Assembly: GCA_023101725.1 (NCBI GenBank)
Contig: JALJCO010001315.1
Coordinates: forward strand, 372,001 to 436,000
Source of the DNA: Atherinomorus stipes
Lineage: Eukaryota; Chordata; Actinopteri; Atheriniformes; Atherinidae
Direction of reading: 5' to 3'
Length of the DNA stretch: 64,000 bases
In this document: positions 35,073-48,754 of the stretch, in pieces
How positions within the stretch are numbered: position 1 is the stretch's first letter
How the letters are laid out: each line of letters begins with the position of its first letter
Notes under the pieces: model-generated
Database searches by the model: none
Seen by the model: only the letters and a program-made list of their open reading frames with translations
What the model was told of the DNA's origin: nothing
Made by a program: the position numbers and the translations under genes

Positions 35073-38000
35073 GAAGAAGCTTTGGACAAATGACCAACTA
35101 ATGAGAAAAATATTAACTTGACTGAAAGCTGGATAAATTACGCTGGATCTGCTACTAAAGAACACAGTGGAATGAGGTCTTGTTAGGAATATAGGAGCAA
35201 GCTTTGTTATTAATGATTATTAATAAGCATCCCAAAAAAGTCATTAATGTCAATAAGAATCCTTAATTATAGGGCACCACCTTACAAATCAGGAGCTAAT
35301 GAACGCTAGAATTATCCGTCAGTGCCCATTGATGTGTTTTTATGTCAATCTAAGGGAGGTATGTGATGATAGGACAGCAAAGGCTTGAATCTAAGCATTG
35401 CACATTTAAAATATTGTTCAGATCAGTTCTACTTAGTCAGTCAAGCACACAATGAGATGGACACCAGCATAATATGATGACACACACACATTTCTCAGTA
35501 TATGGTTGTAAGTGTGTGTGTGTGTGTTAGTGAAGCAGGAAAAGACTCAACATGGCAAGCCTTAGGCAGTAAGGCCTTGTGAGAAACAAATCATGGCAGC
35601 AGTAACTACAGTATGACAAAAGCATACTTAAAAGGCACGGTTGATCAGAGATAATCTATGAATCTAAGTGTGTGTACTTTACACATGATGTAATATGATA
35701 AAAGATCACATGGCTTGCTGGAGCTTTGAATTTATCTCTGTCTGTTTAGTTTTCGTGCGCAGATGCATTTAAGGATTACGTGCATGACACATGAGTTTAA
35801 GGTGCCAGCATCTGAACAGTGTCCCAGCAGAAGATAACTGAATCATAAAACATGATCACACAACAAGCTTCAAAGCAAAGAAATCAAATGGATGTGCAGT
35901 TCAGCTCAGCTGTCTTATGCTGAGCTGTGTAAAGATCACTGCTACTGCTAATGCCCAGTGTGTTTGCTACAGTATAACGCCTGGTACAATGCTTTCCCGA
36001 TACATTGCTCAAAAACATGATGTTTTGAGTCTTGTAAAGTATCTGCTTTGGAATCCCTTGGCACAAAAAAAGGAAACCAGTCACTTTTTAACCATTGCTA
36101 CGGAAGCATAATCACTCACTGTTGCACTCATCGTCGTGTGTTCGGCTTTCGGGGGGAAATCTCATGCAAGCTCTGTGTGCTGCTGCCTGGGAATGATCGG
36201 CGCCTGTGCATGCTGTGCCGTGATCAAAGCTGAGGAAGGAGAGTTTAAGGGAAGAAGTTTTGGCCTCTGGCATGGAGAGTAGAGCGGCATGGGTGTGTTT
36301 GTCTCAGAGTCTGGCTAGAAAAAGTGAGAGTGAATAAGATTTGGGGGCTTTCTCTGTGGAATTGAGGCTTCTACACAGTGGCTTAGCTGTTTGTGGGACT
36401 GTACTGTTTTGGACAGAGATCTCTGATGTTCTTCCCAGGATCACTCCGTCTGTTTGGGGATCACAGCCCCAAGTGCTCCAGCTGTCACTGGCACCGCTGT
36501 TCTTTTCACTTTCCATATCTTTGTTTGTTTGGTTATTTGTTTTTTTTCCTCGTAACAGACCATTGTATTTAGTTGTTTTTGTGTCTCTTCTCAATATTCC
36601 TGTAGATTGGGATTACTGTGTCTGTAAACACTGTCTTCGAGAGGAAATGTCAACCACTGCTGCGTCCTATTGGTTTGCCATCACCAGTCTCACAGGACCT
36701 TCTCTCCTTTGTTCTCCATCTTCAAAATACACTATATGTACATAATTTCTGGCTGCAGGGTAATTGCAGTGCTTTAAATTACAAACTAAAAGGTACGTGT
36801 CTCTAAGAACCTTTCCAATGGCCTGAAAGCAGCTGTGTCCTGCTCAAAGACAAGAGTTGAAACTAATCTATTGATTTTGGTGCTGAATGTTCCAGTGGGA
36901 GGTGAAATGAGTTATTTTAGGCCCTGTGTGACATGGGCTGAAAAGGAGGAGAGGAGGAAACAATACCTCCGAACAGCACGATATTCAGACGCCAAACGCG
37001 GATGAATAACACCTCACCAAGGAACCGCACAGCTCCCGGCATGTGCGTCTCTCTACGTATGCACGTGTTGTGTGCGAGTGAATGAATGAGCACAAAGAAA
37101 GTAAAAAGAGGGGCGAGAATGACAAAGAGGTGGCTGAGGTGGTGCAAGGAGTCGATGAAGTGCCCTCTCTCTGGTGGCATGAAGAGGCGTGGGTGTAATA
37201 GATTAAACTGGTGTCTCGGGGCGCATCCCATGGCTAACCCTGTCCTATTAAAAGTGGCAGTGCGAGTCTTTCACAGTCACTCCACTCAACTGCAGTGTGG
37301 ACAGAGCTGCTGGCAAGGCACTCAAATGGCACTCCAGTGTTGTGAGCACTGAGGGGATGGAGATGCTTGGAGGCAGCCAAGGACACAAACCGATGTGACT
37401 GATGGCAGCACAATAAAGTGAGCATCTCTTCTCCACAGTGTTAAGACCCCCTGGTATTCAGAGGGACATGAAATGGCTCTCTGGGGCATGTAAGCTTTTC
37501 TCTACTGATGATAAGCTGATTTTACTCTGTGGTCAGTTGTCTGCCAAAGGCACAATAGCAGCTAGCAGTCTTTAGTATTCTTCTGCATGACAGAATTTAG
37601 CTGAAACTGTCAGCTGATGACTGCAGTGACCTTATGAAGAAAAACATGGTCCAAGCTCCTGCCATTGCATCATAATTGCATATCTCATAATCTTTGTGAA
37701 ATGTTTGCATTTGCAACTGTGTATGATTGATTTCATCTGTTTATTGGGCGTCATTTGCAACCCAAATAAAAATCAGATTTTTTTTTTTTTCCCAATGAAG
37801 GGTGTTGTTATGTGGGATCAAAGGGCTTTAGTCTCACAAGAATTCAGCATCCAGACGTTCCTAATGTTGCACTTTGGAGAAATACATCGGCTCACACAGC
37901 TGCAATTAGAAATGTGTGATATTTTAGACATGTTTGGCTTCGCTTTGATTTGCTCTCAGTGGATAAATCACGGGAGGAGGCGTTAATGATTCATAAGTGC

Positions 38001-39544
38001 TATTGAAAATAGATAATGCTGCGGTTAGATAGATTTAAGGTTGCTCTGCATATCATAGATTCAACTGTACCAAAGCAGTTTCCCAGCTATTTAAACTCCA
38101 GCCTTTCCAGGTTTGCATGTTTTCAGTACAGTCACATGAAATCAGCCTGCTAATGACTTACTTTGCCAAGATAATTCTTGATGGCCAGTGTCAGAAAGCT
38201 ATACCCCACATTAGTAAGTGAGTATTGCTGAGGTTTTAGACTGTTGAACCCTGCTATTGTAACACTAAACTGAACACAGAATAAGAGAGAGAGGACCCAT
38301 TAAATATACATATTCTGCTTCTCCATCCCCCAAAATAGCTACCAAGCTGAAAAGGGAAAAAAGCAGCTGCAACTAACACCTTACACACAGAGAAAAAGCT
38401 GTGAGGGAGAGGTCAGAAACCGAGCCGATTGAGAGCGAAAGTTGAGTTTTTGCACATCCCTCATATCTAATTACTAGTTGTCAACAAGCTCATCCATTGC
38501 ACCATGAGTCTGAGGATGTGAGGACCTTTTAATGTGCGTGTAGTGTAAAACTACCTGCGAGACTGTGATGCCTCGATTAGTCCCTTGATTTGAATTAACA
38601 AATTCCCTTGGAATATAACAGGTTCAATTGGCAGGGAAAAAAAAGACAAAAAAAAAAAACATTCCTTCATTCAGTACCGCTGCCAGTGCAATGAAGGTGC
38701 ACATTTACATATCAAAGGGTGCAGCACCATGTCTAGAATTTCAAGCGTGTTCTGTTGTGATGTTGAAGAGCAGCAGCACTGACATGAGAGGAACTTGGTC
38801 TGTCCTCCTTACAAATTCCAATGTTGATATGCTTCCTTGTTGTGTCCACAGTAAACCATGAAAGGTGCATATTAGCTGAGGCTGTAATGAGACACTTCAA
38901 ACATGCAGCTGAACATACGAAGGTGTATGCAACTTGTTTGAGGATAATGTATGTGTGGATTTGGGTACCACTTAGTCATACAGCTCTGGTCGTGAGTGCG
39001 TAAGTAGGTCATCTGCAAGGAAGGGGGAAAACACGTTAAATGATTCCTGCAGTCTTGGAAAAAAATGGCCCTTTTTTCCCCTTTTTTCTTAGAAAATTTC
39101 CCTTATGGCCATCAGATCTGATTTGATTCTCTCTAAGTCAAGCATCGACACATTAGAACGTCTTCTCATTAACTTAGAGTTTCTCATTATCTCCTCCTGG
39201 TCCCATTTTATTCCGAATTACCACCAGATATACTACACATACTTGGACCATCATGTGTCTCAAGCACATTTATAAGCTCGTCAAACTCTTAACATGTTTT
39301 TCACCTAAAGGAGAATATGTAAATTAATCTGTGGAATTTGCTTGACAGTTAATCATAGGGCAGTCCATAAATTATAACTCCTCTCTCCGTTTTTGAGGAA
39401 ATGAGTTGCACTTTGTTCCTATGATGTAATTTTTGCTTCAATTTAATAAAAGTCTTTGATTAAAACCTTTAGATTCTGCTTAAAAACTCCAATAATGTGC
39501 ACAACACCAGAGTAATACACGGCAGAAATGTTAATCTAGACATA

Positions 39545-39860
39545 GATGTGTAGGCTGCATGGTGGTGTGGTAGTTATCACTGTTGCCTCGCAGCAAGGTG
39601 GTTCTTGGTTCAAGCCTTGGTCATAGGATGAGGTTAGGGTCTCCGTGTTTGGAGTTTGCATGTTCTCCTCATGTATATGTGGGTCCCTCTGAGTACTTCA
39701 GATTTGCCCTGCAGTCTAAAGACATGCATGTTAGATTAATTAGTTACTCTAAATCGTCTCTGGCAAAGATAGTGAATGGTTGTCTCTGTGTTAGCCCTGC
39801 AGTGGTTGCCTGATAGTTGCAGGGGTAAGCACCAGCATGAAATGGTACATGTTGAAACCC
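39545..39860 (+). mobile_element. tRNA-like fish retroposon fragment
   Basis: The order of blocks matches a widespread teleost repeat: GGTGGTGTGGTAGTTATCAC, CTCGCAGCAAGGTGGTTC with a degraded box-B-like GGTTCAAGCC, GGAGTTTGCATGTTCTCC, CTAAAGACATGCATGTTAGA, TTAATTAGTTACTCTAAAT and GAATGGTTGTCTCTGTGTTAG. It is old and I see no target-site duplication. Confidence 0.7.
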
Positions 39861-40021
39861 ATTATCAACGCTATCACTGCGTATTTCCTTTTGCTACCTA
39901 TAAAAGAGAGAGATATGTAACTTTAGCAATATCAAATTTAAAATGAAAATAATAAGTGAAGGTTTTCAGGACTTTACTTCATATCTTCTCATGTTTTCAC
40001 ATTACTGGAATGTCCAGTTTA

Positions 40022-40579
40022 AAGCCCGTTTATGCTCGATGCAGAAGACGGATACGCAGACGGATGGACAGTTTCGTCTGTCGTCTGCGTCAGTTACTGT
40101 ATGTAAATAAATTGGTGTGTTTTTGAGGGGCTTGTTGGTCCATCAATCGACGCAGAAGACAGAGCAATACCACTGGAAACCGCAGGGTTGGTGTTGAGCT
40201 GTGGAGCTGCAATGCAGCCAGCGAAAGGAACAAACCAGAGAAAAAAACAGGAACCCGAAAAATAACAACAAAAAAAAAAGTTGGGGTCATTAGCCCAATA
40301 AAGCACCTGAGAAAGAAAATGCCAAACAAACAGAAAGCATCTGCAGACATGGATGGAGTTTTTGAGGAGAAGCTGTGTGAGTGTGTCCGAAAATACACTC
40401 ACATCTATGACATCTCATGACCAGTGCACAGTGACAGGCAGCGCTGCTGCCAAGCGGACAAACTGGTTTATGAACCATGGGAACGCAGAAGACGCACATG
40501 AAGTATGAAGGCAGCCCTGCAGGGTGACGCATGAAGAGGACGTCGCCATTTACGCACGCAAGGGAGCATACATGGGCCT
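40022..40579. mobile_element. MITE with TTA duplication, PIF/Harbinger type
   Basis: This 558-bp element lies between TTA at 40019-40021 and TTA at 40580-40582. Its left end AAGCCCGTTTATGCTC pairs with the reversed right end AGGCCCATGTATGCTC (13 of 16 positions). The interior has CAGAAGACG motifs near both ends in inverted orientation. There is no transposase, and the short frames inside are not credible genes. Confidence 0.75.
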
Positions 40580-41314
40580 TTATAGGGTGCATTCAGAATG
40601 TTTGGTCCGGTTGCACTGATAGTCCGCTTTGTTTGGTATTATGTGACCACCAACCACATTCTGGTGCACACCAAAGCAGTGGACAAGGGTCCGCCTGAAA
40701 GCCAGGGTTCTCGGTTCACTTGCAAACAGACTTTCCAGCGATGGTGTATGCTAACCCGGGATAAAGCATCAAGAAGAAGAAGAATGTTATATCCTGGCTT
40801 AGCCAGAGATTATAGATGAGACCTAGCAACTAAAATCACTATCCAAAAGAACCAAAACTAAAGAAACCCAAAGTTGTATATCAAAAACAAGTAGTTGTGA
40901 CACAAAAAGAAAATTATACTATACAAAGTCACTGAAATCCACAAAACAACAAACTAGCAATATCAAACAGATTGTTCCTGGGCCAAACAGTTGCCACTGT
41001 CTGAAGATCTGTTGGGTTCTTTTATATCCAAAGCAGCAGCTCCAGTTGTGATAAATGAACTTGTTAGCCAGTCAGGAGAGAAGAGATGAAGGTGGTGTGG
41101 TGCCAGGCCAACCATATGGGAGGGTCGAAACAGGAGGATGCATGTAAAATGAAACACAGATGAAGTTGATAAGCAGGTGGCTGTAACAAAGAAGCTGAAG
41201 GAAGTAGCAGAGATTTGTTTGGGTTGGAGGAAAAACAAAGCCAACAGTGCATGTTTGAAGAAGCCGGAGGTCAAAACAAGACAAAAAAAAAAAAAGGAAA
41301 AAAGTCTTGTGGAC

Positions 41315-41760
41315 AGAAATGGGCTGTTTCCAAATACTCCCTAACTCCTCATTCGTTACATAGGGCTGCACTATATAGCACTCTATTTAGTGTATTCATT
41401 CTGATGGCAATTTGGACACAAAGCTATTTTTTTGCTGCAGATCATGTGATTACCAGCTGTCACTGCAGCAACCATGGCAGCAACCATGACACTTGGATGG
41501 GTGTTATTAAATCCATAATTCTATGTGGAAATGTTTTATTTACTTATATTGTGTTTTACTCCTTATTTGTTTTTCTTTCTTTTTTTCCTTTTCTTGATGT
41601 ATGCCACTTCCAAGTGCCATTCAGTGCTTCTGCCTGCAATGCACTAAGGTCTATATTGACGTATCTAGGGATTATCAAAGCTCATTAATTTTCAAAAAGC
41701 ATTGTGGGTAATTTTGAGTGCACTACTTATTTTCTTTCTGGACATTCAGGCACCCCTACT
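41315..41760. mobile_element. probable decayed fish DNA element
   Basis: GGCTGTTTCCAAATACTCCC followed by TAACTCCTCATTCGTTACAT, AGGGCTGCACTATATAGCAC and TTTAGTGTATTCATTCTGAT resemble the start of an element I know from many teleost introns. The other end around 41720-41760 has GTGCACTACTTATTTTC. A frame over part of it is not protein-like. Ends and superfamily are uncertain. Confidence 0.45.
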
Positions 41761-41827
41761 AAAATCAGGGGAGGTTCCCATGTCGAGCCCTGGGGAATGG
41801 GGTGTACTTTCAGACATAACCGTAGGG

Positions 41828-42032
41828 CAGGGATGAGCAACTCTGGTAATCGAGGGCCAGCATCCTTCAAGTATTAGGAGCTTCCAGGCTGCAATACACC
41901 TGACTCCAATCAATGGGCAATTGTGCAGAGCTTGATGTGAACCTCTGCAAAGGTCACAAGGTGTGTTACCACAGGAAAACTAATAATACCTGTAGGATGC
42001 TGGCCCTTGAGGACTGGAGTTGCCTATCCCTG
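41828..42032. mobile_element. hAT-type MITE
   Basis: This 205-bp element has long terminal inverted repeats: the left CAGGGATGAGCAACTC pairs with the reversed right CAGGGATAGGCAACTC, continuing inward through GAGGGCCAGCATCCT and its partner. The flanks CCGTAGGG (41820-41827) and CCATAGGG (42033-42040) are an 8-bp duplication with one mismatch, as hAT transposition leaves. It is non-coding. Confidence 0.88.
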
Positions 42033-42309
42033 CCATAGGGTAATAATGAAAAGCGGAAAGATTTCGGCCATTTCTCAGTCTGCATATTTGTGCGGTCTTG
42101 TGTGCTCGTGGACTTGTGAAACGTCATCACCTGTGCCCCAAGTCATGTTCCATTTCGAAGTTCGCCTCTTGGCAAGTTCGCCAGAAATCTCCAGAACCTT
42201 TGCCCATTTTATTAAGCACGCACAAGCTCTGGGTTGTGACCAAAGGAATGATATTGCGGGTTTAAGCAACCAAAATGAGTTTCCCCCACAGGGTGGCTTG
42301 GCTAACCCT

Positions 42310-42650
42310 TAGAGATAGGGTGAGAAGCTTAGTCATCAGGGCCCAAAGTAGACACCCTGCTCCTCCGCATCAAGAGGAGCCACATGAGGTGGCTTGGGCA
42401 TCTGATTAGGGTGCCTCCTGGATGCAGCCCTGGTGAAGTGTTCTGGGCATGCCCCACCGGGATGAGGCCCCAGGGAAGACCCAGGACACACTCAAGGGAC
42501 TGTCTCCCAGCTGGCCTGGGAGCGCCTCGGGATCCCCCCGGATGAGCTGGCAGATGTGGCTGGGGAGAGGGAAATCTGGGCTTCCCTGCTTAGGCAGCTG
42601 CCCCCGCGGCCCTGATCCTGGATAAACAGAAGTTAGTACGGTACAGTATC
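42310..42650 (+). pseudogene. LINE (non-LTR) C-terminal fragment
   Basis: From 42360 the forward strand reads LLRIKRSHMRWLGHL, then VPPGCSPGEVFWACPTG and RPQGRPRTHSRD. After one frameshift it continues LAWERLGIPPDELADV, then EREIWASLLRQLPPRP, and reaches a stop at 42613-42615. This is the C-terminal end of the abundant teleost non-LTR polymerase whose active-site region is seen at 19363-19990. Only the 3' end inserted, which is normal for 5'-truncated LINE copies. Confidence 0.85.
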
Positions 42651-43089
42651 AGAAGAGAATCGTACTTACTCAGTTAGATATAAATCCCAGCATGCACATT
42701 GCACACATGCAGCATTTCGCAGCCTCCTCCTCTGCTTCCTTATGGTACAGGGCAGCCACAATAGCTAAACCTGACCAATCATTTTTATTCTTTACTATTG
42801 TTCTTTTGTCTGCATGCTCTTCCTTCTGCTTTTCTCTCACAGGTGTTTTTGATCATCTAATTATGACCTGATTGCCCATTTGCATTAATGTGGTTACATA
42901 TTGGAAATAAATATAATTTACATGTTGAAAACACCCACTCAGTATAATTTTTTTGGCAGCAGTTTCATTGTTCATTTATCTGTCACAGTACAATTAATAC
43001 ATCTCCACAACAATAAATAGCCAACAGCTGTGGAGTAATACAATATTATTTTTAGAGATGTTGATGGGCAGCTCATGCTCTTCACTACT

Positions 43090-43290
43090 GTGCAATGTGG
43101 GTTGTTATGTCACAAAGTTTGCGTTGTCCCAAACAAACAAGAACGTGGAGTCTGTACTTGTGAACTAAGCGAATGGAGACTCCAAGTCCTTACCCACGAG
43201 TTCACAAGTATGGAGTACGCAGACTGGGAATTAAGAAACAGCCTTCCACTTTCACTCCTGGGCCAATCATGGAGCACGGTTTTCTTCTTG
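43090..43290. mobile_element. possible decayed repeat with internal inverted motifs
   Basis: AGTCTGTACTTGTGAACTAA near 43149 and GTTCACAAGTATGGAGTACG near 43200 form an imperfect inverted pair. GTCCCAAACAAACAAGAACG precedes them. The pattern resembles a common fish MITE, but the ends cannot be fixed. Confidence 0.35.
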
Positions 43291-45388
43291 CTTGCTTGCT
43301 TTTCCGTCATTAATCAGTGGTTGTTCTGGGTAGTATCGCCCTCTAGTGAGCAGTTGTTTGGCAGTTAAATAACATCCAATATTTTATAGAGCAGTTTTTT
43401 TTTTCTTTTTGTCCTTTTTTTCCCCTTAAATAGTGAGATATTGCAGATTGTGTCCCATTGTTCTTCACTGGGGAAATCAAGTAGTATTTCCTCTAAAAAA
43501 TAAAATAGTATTTTCTCTGAAATAATGTATTTCAGGGGGGGGAGCATTTTTTATTCTTTCATTCAAGAACAACAAGCCATCAAGACAGGGTTTAAGTCTA
43601 TTGCTGGTTTTCCTAACACTCTTGGTGCAATTGACTGCAAATGTACGCATCAAAGCACCCTCATCAGATACGTGCCTTAAAACATCTCTCCATAAATGTC
43701 CCATTCACCCGTGTCTCCTAGATCCACCTGTTGAAAATTATCTTTAATAATGAAGTTTACGACAAGGGTTTCTTTTTTATTGTAATGAAGAGTTTCATTA
43801 GGAAATCAAAGGTATGCCCTGGCCACCTGGTTGATAACACCACAGACTGACCCACCTGAAGGTTTAATTTCATTAAATGCACCACTCTCCATCAGCACAC
43901 CACTTCTTCAAAGGATACCACAGCAGGTGGCAATTTGCTTTACAAACTGCAGACGGTATGTAATGAAAGGCGGTGTAATGAAAATTTAGCCTACAATGTA
44001 CCTTTTCCCACCTTTAGCCACTACAGAATGAGGACGTGTGCCCTAACGTGCTCATGGGACCACACTGCAGGCTGCTGTCCAAGTCCAGGAGTAATTAATT
44101 ACCTGTTTGTACATAAAGCTGCTTTTGTATTATTGGGATGGTGGTCATTTATAACCAAGTTATCCCTTTAAAAAAATAGGACAATTAAAGGGACCAGAGG
44201 CAGGAATTGTGAAAGAATAAACAAGCATGTCCAATTTTTTAATGCTAATGGGTGATGAAGCGTTAAAAACCAAAAAGAACAAACCCATCCACGTCTTTCT
44301 CCGTTGCCTTGAACAGGCTGTGTGCTTCATAATGCGCTGCGATTTGGTGGCTGAATTTCCCGCGCTGCCCTGTGGATGTGACGTCAAAGGACGCTGCATC
44401 CGCGTCCCCGACAGTTTTGATCCAGGAAGGAGACGGTCGCAGTAAATTCAAAAACTGCAAGAGATAGTTATGGATTCTTCTGGCGTCAGCAAACGATCCA
44501 GATCAACTGAAAGACACTAAAAAGTGTAACTACGAAAAAAAAGACTTTATCAGTGTAGTAAACAACGTTATTGCTTCAGTTTGTGCACACTCCTGTGCTT
44601 GGCATGGGCTGCAGTTACCTGCAGCGCCAGTCGCGGCACTCGTGAGTCTCAATTCTTAATCTTGCCTTAAGTCCCTTTAAGCTTCATTGCACGGCTTTAA
44701 TATTATTATTATTTTAGTTCTCATTCATCCCTTTGTGTTTATGTTTATTTTTCAACATCTGTCTCACACTCATCTGTGTCTGCTTGCATACGGTCTTTTA
44801 TGGGGATATTTTAGAGTGTCACCTATTCAGAATATGGCCATCTGGTCTGGCCCTCCAACTTATGAAATATTGGCATTCATCATCTATGTCATTAATTAAT
44901 TAATCAATTCATTAAGAACAAATAAACCAACAACTTTGCGTTCTACAGACACATCTGTGATTTTTTATGGAAAGAAAAAAAAAAAATTCTTACAACTATA
45001 GAGCTTTAGTAATTTTCTCAGTGGAGCGGCCCTTACTGACAGCAAATTCAGTGTCCATCTTGCATCCCACCTTTCCTGTGTGAGCTTTCTCCAGTCAGTG
45101 AAAAAAAGGTTTTATCTTCATTTTTGTCTTATCTCTTGTTCTCTTTTTTTTCTCTTTCTTTTCCTTTCTTTCTCCCAGAATGTTGTCTTGCATTTCTTTG
45201 CTGAATCAGCCATAGTGCATATTCAAAGCCATCAGTATGTTTACTGTATATCTGTTTGCTAGCATGTGACACTGTGCATAAAGGAAAATTTAGCTGCAAC
45301 ACCAATGCGGTGTACCAGATGAAAAAGGTATAAAGTATGGTTTCTTGACCTCATCACGCTGTTGGGTGGCGACATCTCCAGAAAAGTG

Positions 45389-46130
45389 TTCATTTTTTTG
45401 TCGTAGTTTTCGTCAACGACCTATTTTTCTCGACCAAAACTAAACGAAAACCAACGCACAGGGATCAAAACTATAACAAAAGTTAGTGACATTTTCATCA
45501 ATGAATAAAAACAAGATGAAAATACCTGACAGCAATGACATCCAATCAAAACAACTGTTTGTGTTGAAAATTGCAAAGACATCCAATAAGAACACAAACT
45601 TGTGCAGTGAGGCTGGCCTGCACGTTTGGTTACTCAGAAAGATGCTAAAAAGTTCTCACTTGTTTCACATTTTGTGATTAAAATTATCTCAGAAATGCCC
45701 AGTCCAGGAGAAAAAGAAGAGCTGACACACAGACACATTTCACATACGACGGAATGATGGGACACGAAACAAGACGTTGGTTAAACCGTGCGTAGGGACA
45801 TTACCAGCAGAAACACAACCTATCTGAAAAGCCACATCTGCTGACAAGTCATCCATGCAAAGGTAACTGTGCTTACACTACTTCAAAATTTTGGTGTGCT
45901 TTTGCAAAGTTCTTTAAAAAAAACAAAATCGGTGTCTGTGCATGTGTCATTCAAATTTACTCATTTATGTTTTCCATCATATTTTAGTCAACTGAATCTA
46001 CTGTATTTTAGTTGACTATAATATATTTTTGTTGACGAAAACTATACTAAAACTAATTGAATTACGGTGACATAATTCTGACTAAAACTAAACAACAGTT
46101 TAGTCAAAAGACTATGAAAAAAACAAAATC
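45389..46130. mobile_element. DNA element with GTTTTCGTCAAC inverted ends
   Basis: TAGTTTTCGTCAACGA (about 45403) is mirrored by TTGTTGACGAAAACTA (about 46031). ACTAAAACTAA-type and TTTAGTC motifs surround both ends. This is a well-known type of palindromic fish repeat. The middle (about 45530-45900) is unique-looking. No transposase frame is seen. Confidence 0.65.
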
Positions 46131-46210
46131 AAAGTTTGCTATCAAAATAAATACTGCTCCAGAAATTTCACCCAGTATGACAAAAATTGTTTCTGAGCAG
46201 GTTTACCAAC

Positions 46211-46503
46211 TTTAAAGCAAAACTAAGTAACTTTTTTCACCTCAATAAATGCTTTTCAGAATCCCAGTGGGGCTAAACAAAGTGTTTACAGAGCGATTCG
46301 ATGTTTCCCCCTCTCCCCCTGGTGTCTCTGGCGTTAGCGGCAATTTCAGTGCTGGTTCAACCAGAACCAGACTAAAAACCATGTCTTAAGCTTCCCACCA
46401 CCTAAACACCGGCTCTTGACTCTCAAAACCAACTCTTTGCTGGACCAGAGTGAAGATCAGGTTCACGTAGCTTGCTTTGCCTTGGTGCCGGGTGAAGCAC
46501 CAC
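46211..46503 (-). repeat. dispersed repeat family B, copy 2
   Basis: The reverse strand matches 28764-29152 at both ends and lacks about 100 bp of its GC-rich middle. On its right it abuts a truncated copy of MITE family M with no unique sequence between, so the two repeats form a composite. Confidence 0.7.
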
Positions 46504-46510
46504 CGAACCC

Positions 46511-46706
46511 GAACGCACAAGAAAATGTTCGAGATAGGACTGAAGAGAAAGTGTGGCTGTGTTGACTTATCCAGAACATTTCCTGATGTTTGAACATGGC
46601 AGGGACGAAAGTCCATGAGGAAGTGACATGTTTGAAAAAAGAAGTCCGGTTAAATAGCGTGTGAACTTTACTGCTCATGTTCCGCAATGCAAGTCTGAAA
46701 GTGGCT
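46511..46706 (-). mobile_element. MITE family M, copy 3 (truncated)
   Basis: On the minus strand it starts AGCCACTTTCAGACTTGC, as in copies 1 and 2, and follows them through GTAAAGTTC and ACATCAGGAAATGTT to CTTGTGCGTTC, then stops abruptly at the border with repeat B. About 145 bp of the expected 3' part, including the second terminal repeat, is missing. Confidence 0.75.
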
Positions 46707-48754
46707 CTAGAATCACATGTTGAGGAGCCAGGTGGCAATGATTCTAATGACCCACAGGATAGATTTATGGGTCAACGACACACAGGACACTCAAGTATGA
46801 ATGGCCAGCAACTGCTTTTAAACCTGGAACATACTGTTAAGTGTAGAGCTGGAGGAGTTGTTTAGATAAGAGTTGAAATCGTTTCAAGAGATGAGAAGAA
46901 GTCCAGCTGCCTTCAATTCATGCTCTTAGGAGTGCAGTTTTAAGGTTTATAAATTACACAATCCCTATATTGTTGTTGCTGAGTTCAGTACACCTTTAGT
47001 TTTCATTGTTCTGCATATCTTGTCCTGTGCTTTCAAATGTGTTCCTCTTCATAGCTTCCACTTTCCACATCTTAGTGTTCATTAGAAAATAATCATGAGG
47101 GGAAAGGAGGATAATTTAGGCTGGTAATCCAGCTATCCTTCACACTGGAGATCATTATCAGACTTGTTGAGAAGCATTCTGCGTTTTCCACAGTCATTAC
47201 ACTTTTCTCATTCCTCTTTACTTTTCATTCCTTACTTTTGCACTACAACGCTGTCATGCTCTCACCTGAAAATAGTCAGGGGTTGGGAGCTAGGGTATAT
47301 GTAATGTTTTAAATTAATGTAGAGTTGATAAGTTATGAACTTTGTGGTTAGATCAATTAAAAAATATGCACAGTTGTGGTTTACATATTTTACTATTCAT
47401 GGGATATTGTTCTCATTGAACCATATGAATGCTGCCTAACAGAAAACAAAAGCCCAGGGATGTGTTGACATTTCACAATTTACATCCATGGGCTGTGACC
47501 CTACTATATTTTGGACAAGTGAACAAATGTACCTATTACATTTGTTTTCTAGTGAGACTGGTCACGTCCTTTTCCTGCTCTGCTCTGGCAGTGGTGTATG
47601 GTTCGCACATGTGAGATCACTGTCATGTAAGTTCAGTGATGTGGACCCAAATGCTGAGCAACCACACAGCCAGACAAGATGATGAACTACCCAACCTTAA
47701 TAAAGCTTACTGAGGATGCAGGAGAAAAAGAGGCTGGAGGGTACAGGTAATAACGGTTCATTAGAATTCACCAAAAGTAAAGCCCCAAGGGAAAGTAGAA
47801 TAATTTAAAAGGAACAAAGAAAGCCCCCAAACTAAGAAAGTACAAGCACAGGCACGTAAACATGTGCGTGAACAAGCAAAGAAAACAGATGATCTTGCAC
47901 GGGGCTTAGGGAAGATGTGGCTGGGCTGAATGGGTAACTGAACACAGGTTGGGAAAATCAAGATAAAAGGGGAGGGGCAGGAGATGTACACAGGAGGTAA
48001 GACAGGCCCTGAAGAAAAACAAGGATCATCACACATTAACCTCAGGGTGTGCTTACACTTCTAACCCAATTTCCTGAAAGCAGAAATCAGTCCTGGTCCA
48101 CTTCACTGTCCTGGTTTTCTGAGATGGCTATCATGAGATGGTGAGGAGATGAGAACTGAAATGCAGGACAAATCAGGAGGCTACCAGATCAGAGACAAGA
48201 GACTTTGATCAACTAATGGATTGGTTAAATGAAAAAATGCAGCAAAACTGTATTTCCAGGAAAAGACTAAACTACTAACCAAAACTAACCAAAACAGATG
48301 TCCACATTGTAATAACAATGTGGATAGAAAATATATACAGTATACTGAGCAAAACAACAAATGTGATGAGTAATAGTAAACACAGACCAGGTCTGATAGT
48401 TTAGCGTAAAACTAAGTGAAGTAATTTAGAAAACAAAATGATAAAAAGTAAAGTATCCTGGAAACGGGCCACAAAACAGAACCTAAGAAGTAAAAATGAC
48501 TACAATGAAAACATGATCAATCTAACTGGGAGATGACAACAGATAACTAAAAACCTATTTACAACAAAACCCACAGACCATGACAGTGATATTTTTTATA
48601 AGTGATCCAAGAGAATCCTGATCAAAGACCTTTGGATTTGGCCAAACCCTGATTAGACAGCTTCTCTGATGTATATTTTATTGACATAACTTTCAAACTT
48701 CCAAACAGTGGTGTGGCAGTTCAAACCCGGTTAGACCCTCTTTACAATTGGCAT

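Noticed and set aside
36341..36745. A 134-codon open frame on the + strand
   Set aside because: Its composition is hydrophobic but irregular, with no recognisable domain or splice context. In an AT-balanced 31-kb intron, open stretches of this size arise by chance.
41215..41688. A 157-codon open frame on the + strand, the longest single frame outside the exons
   Set aside because: It runs through a poly-A tract encoding lysines and then a repeat-like stretch. No family motif is visible, and it overlaps the probable DNA element at 41315-41760.
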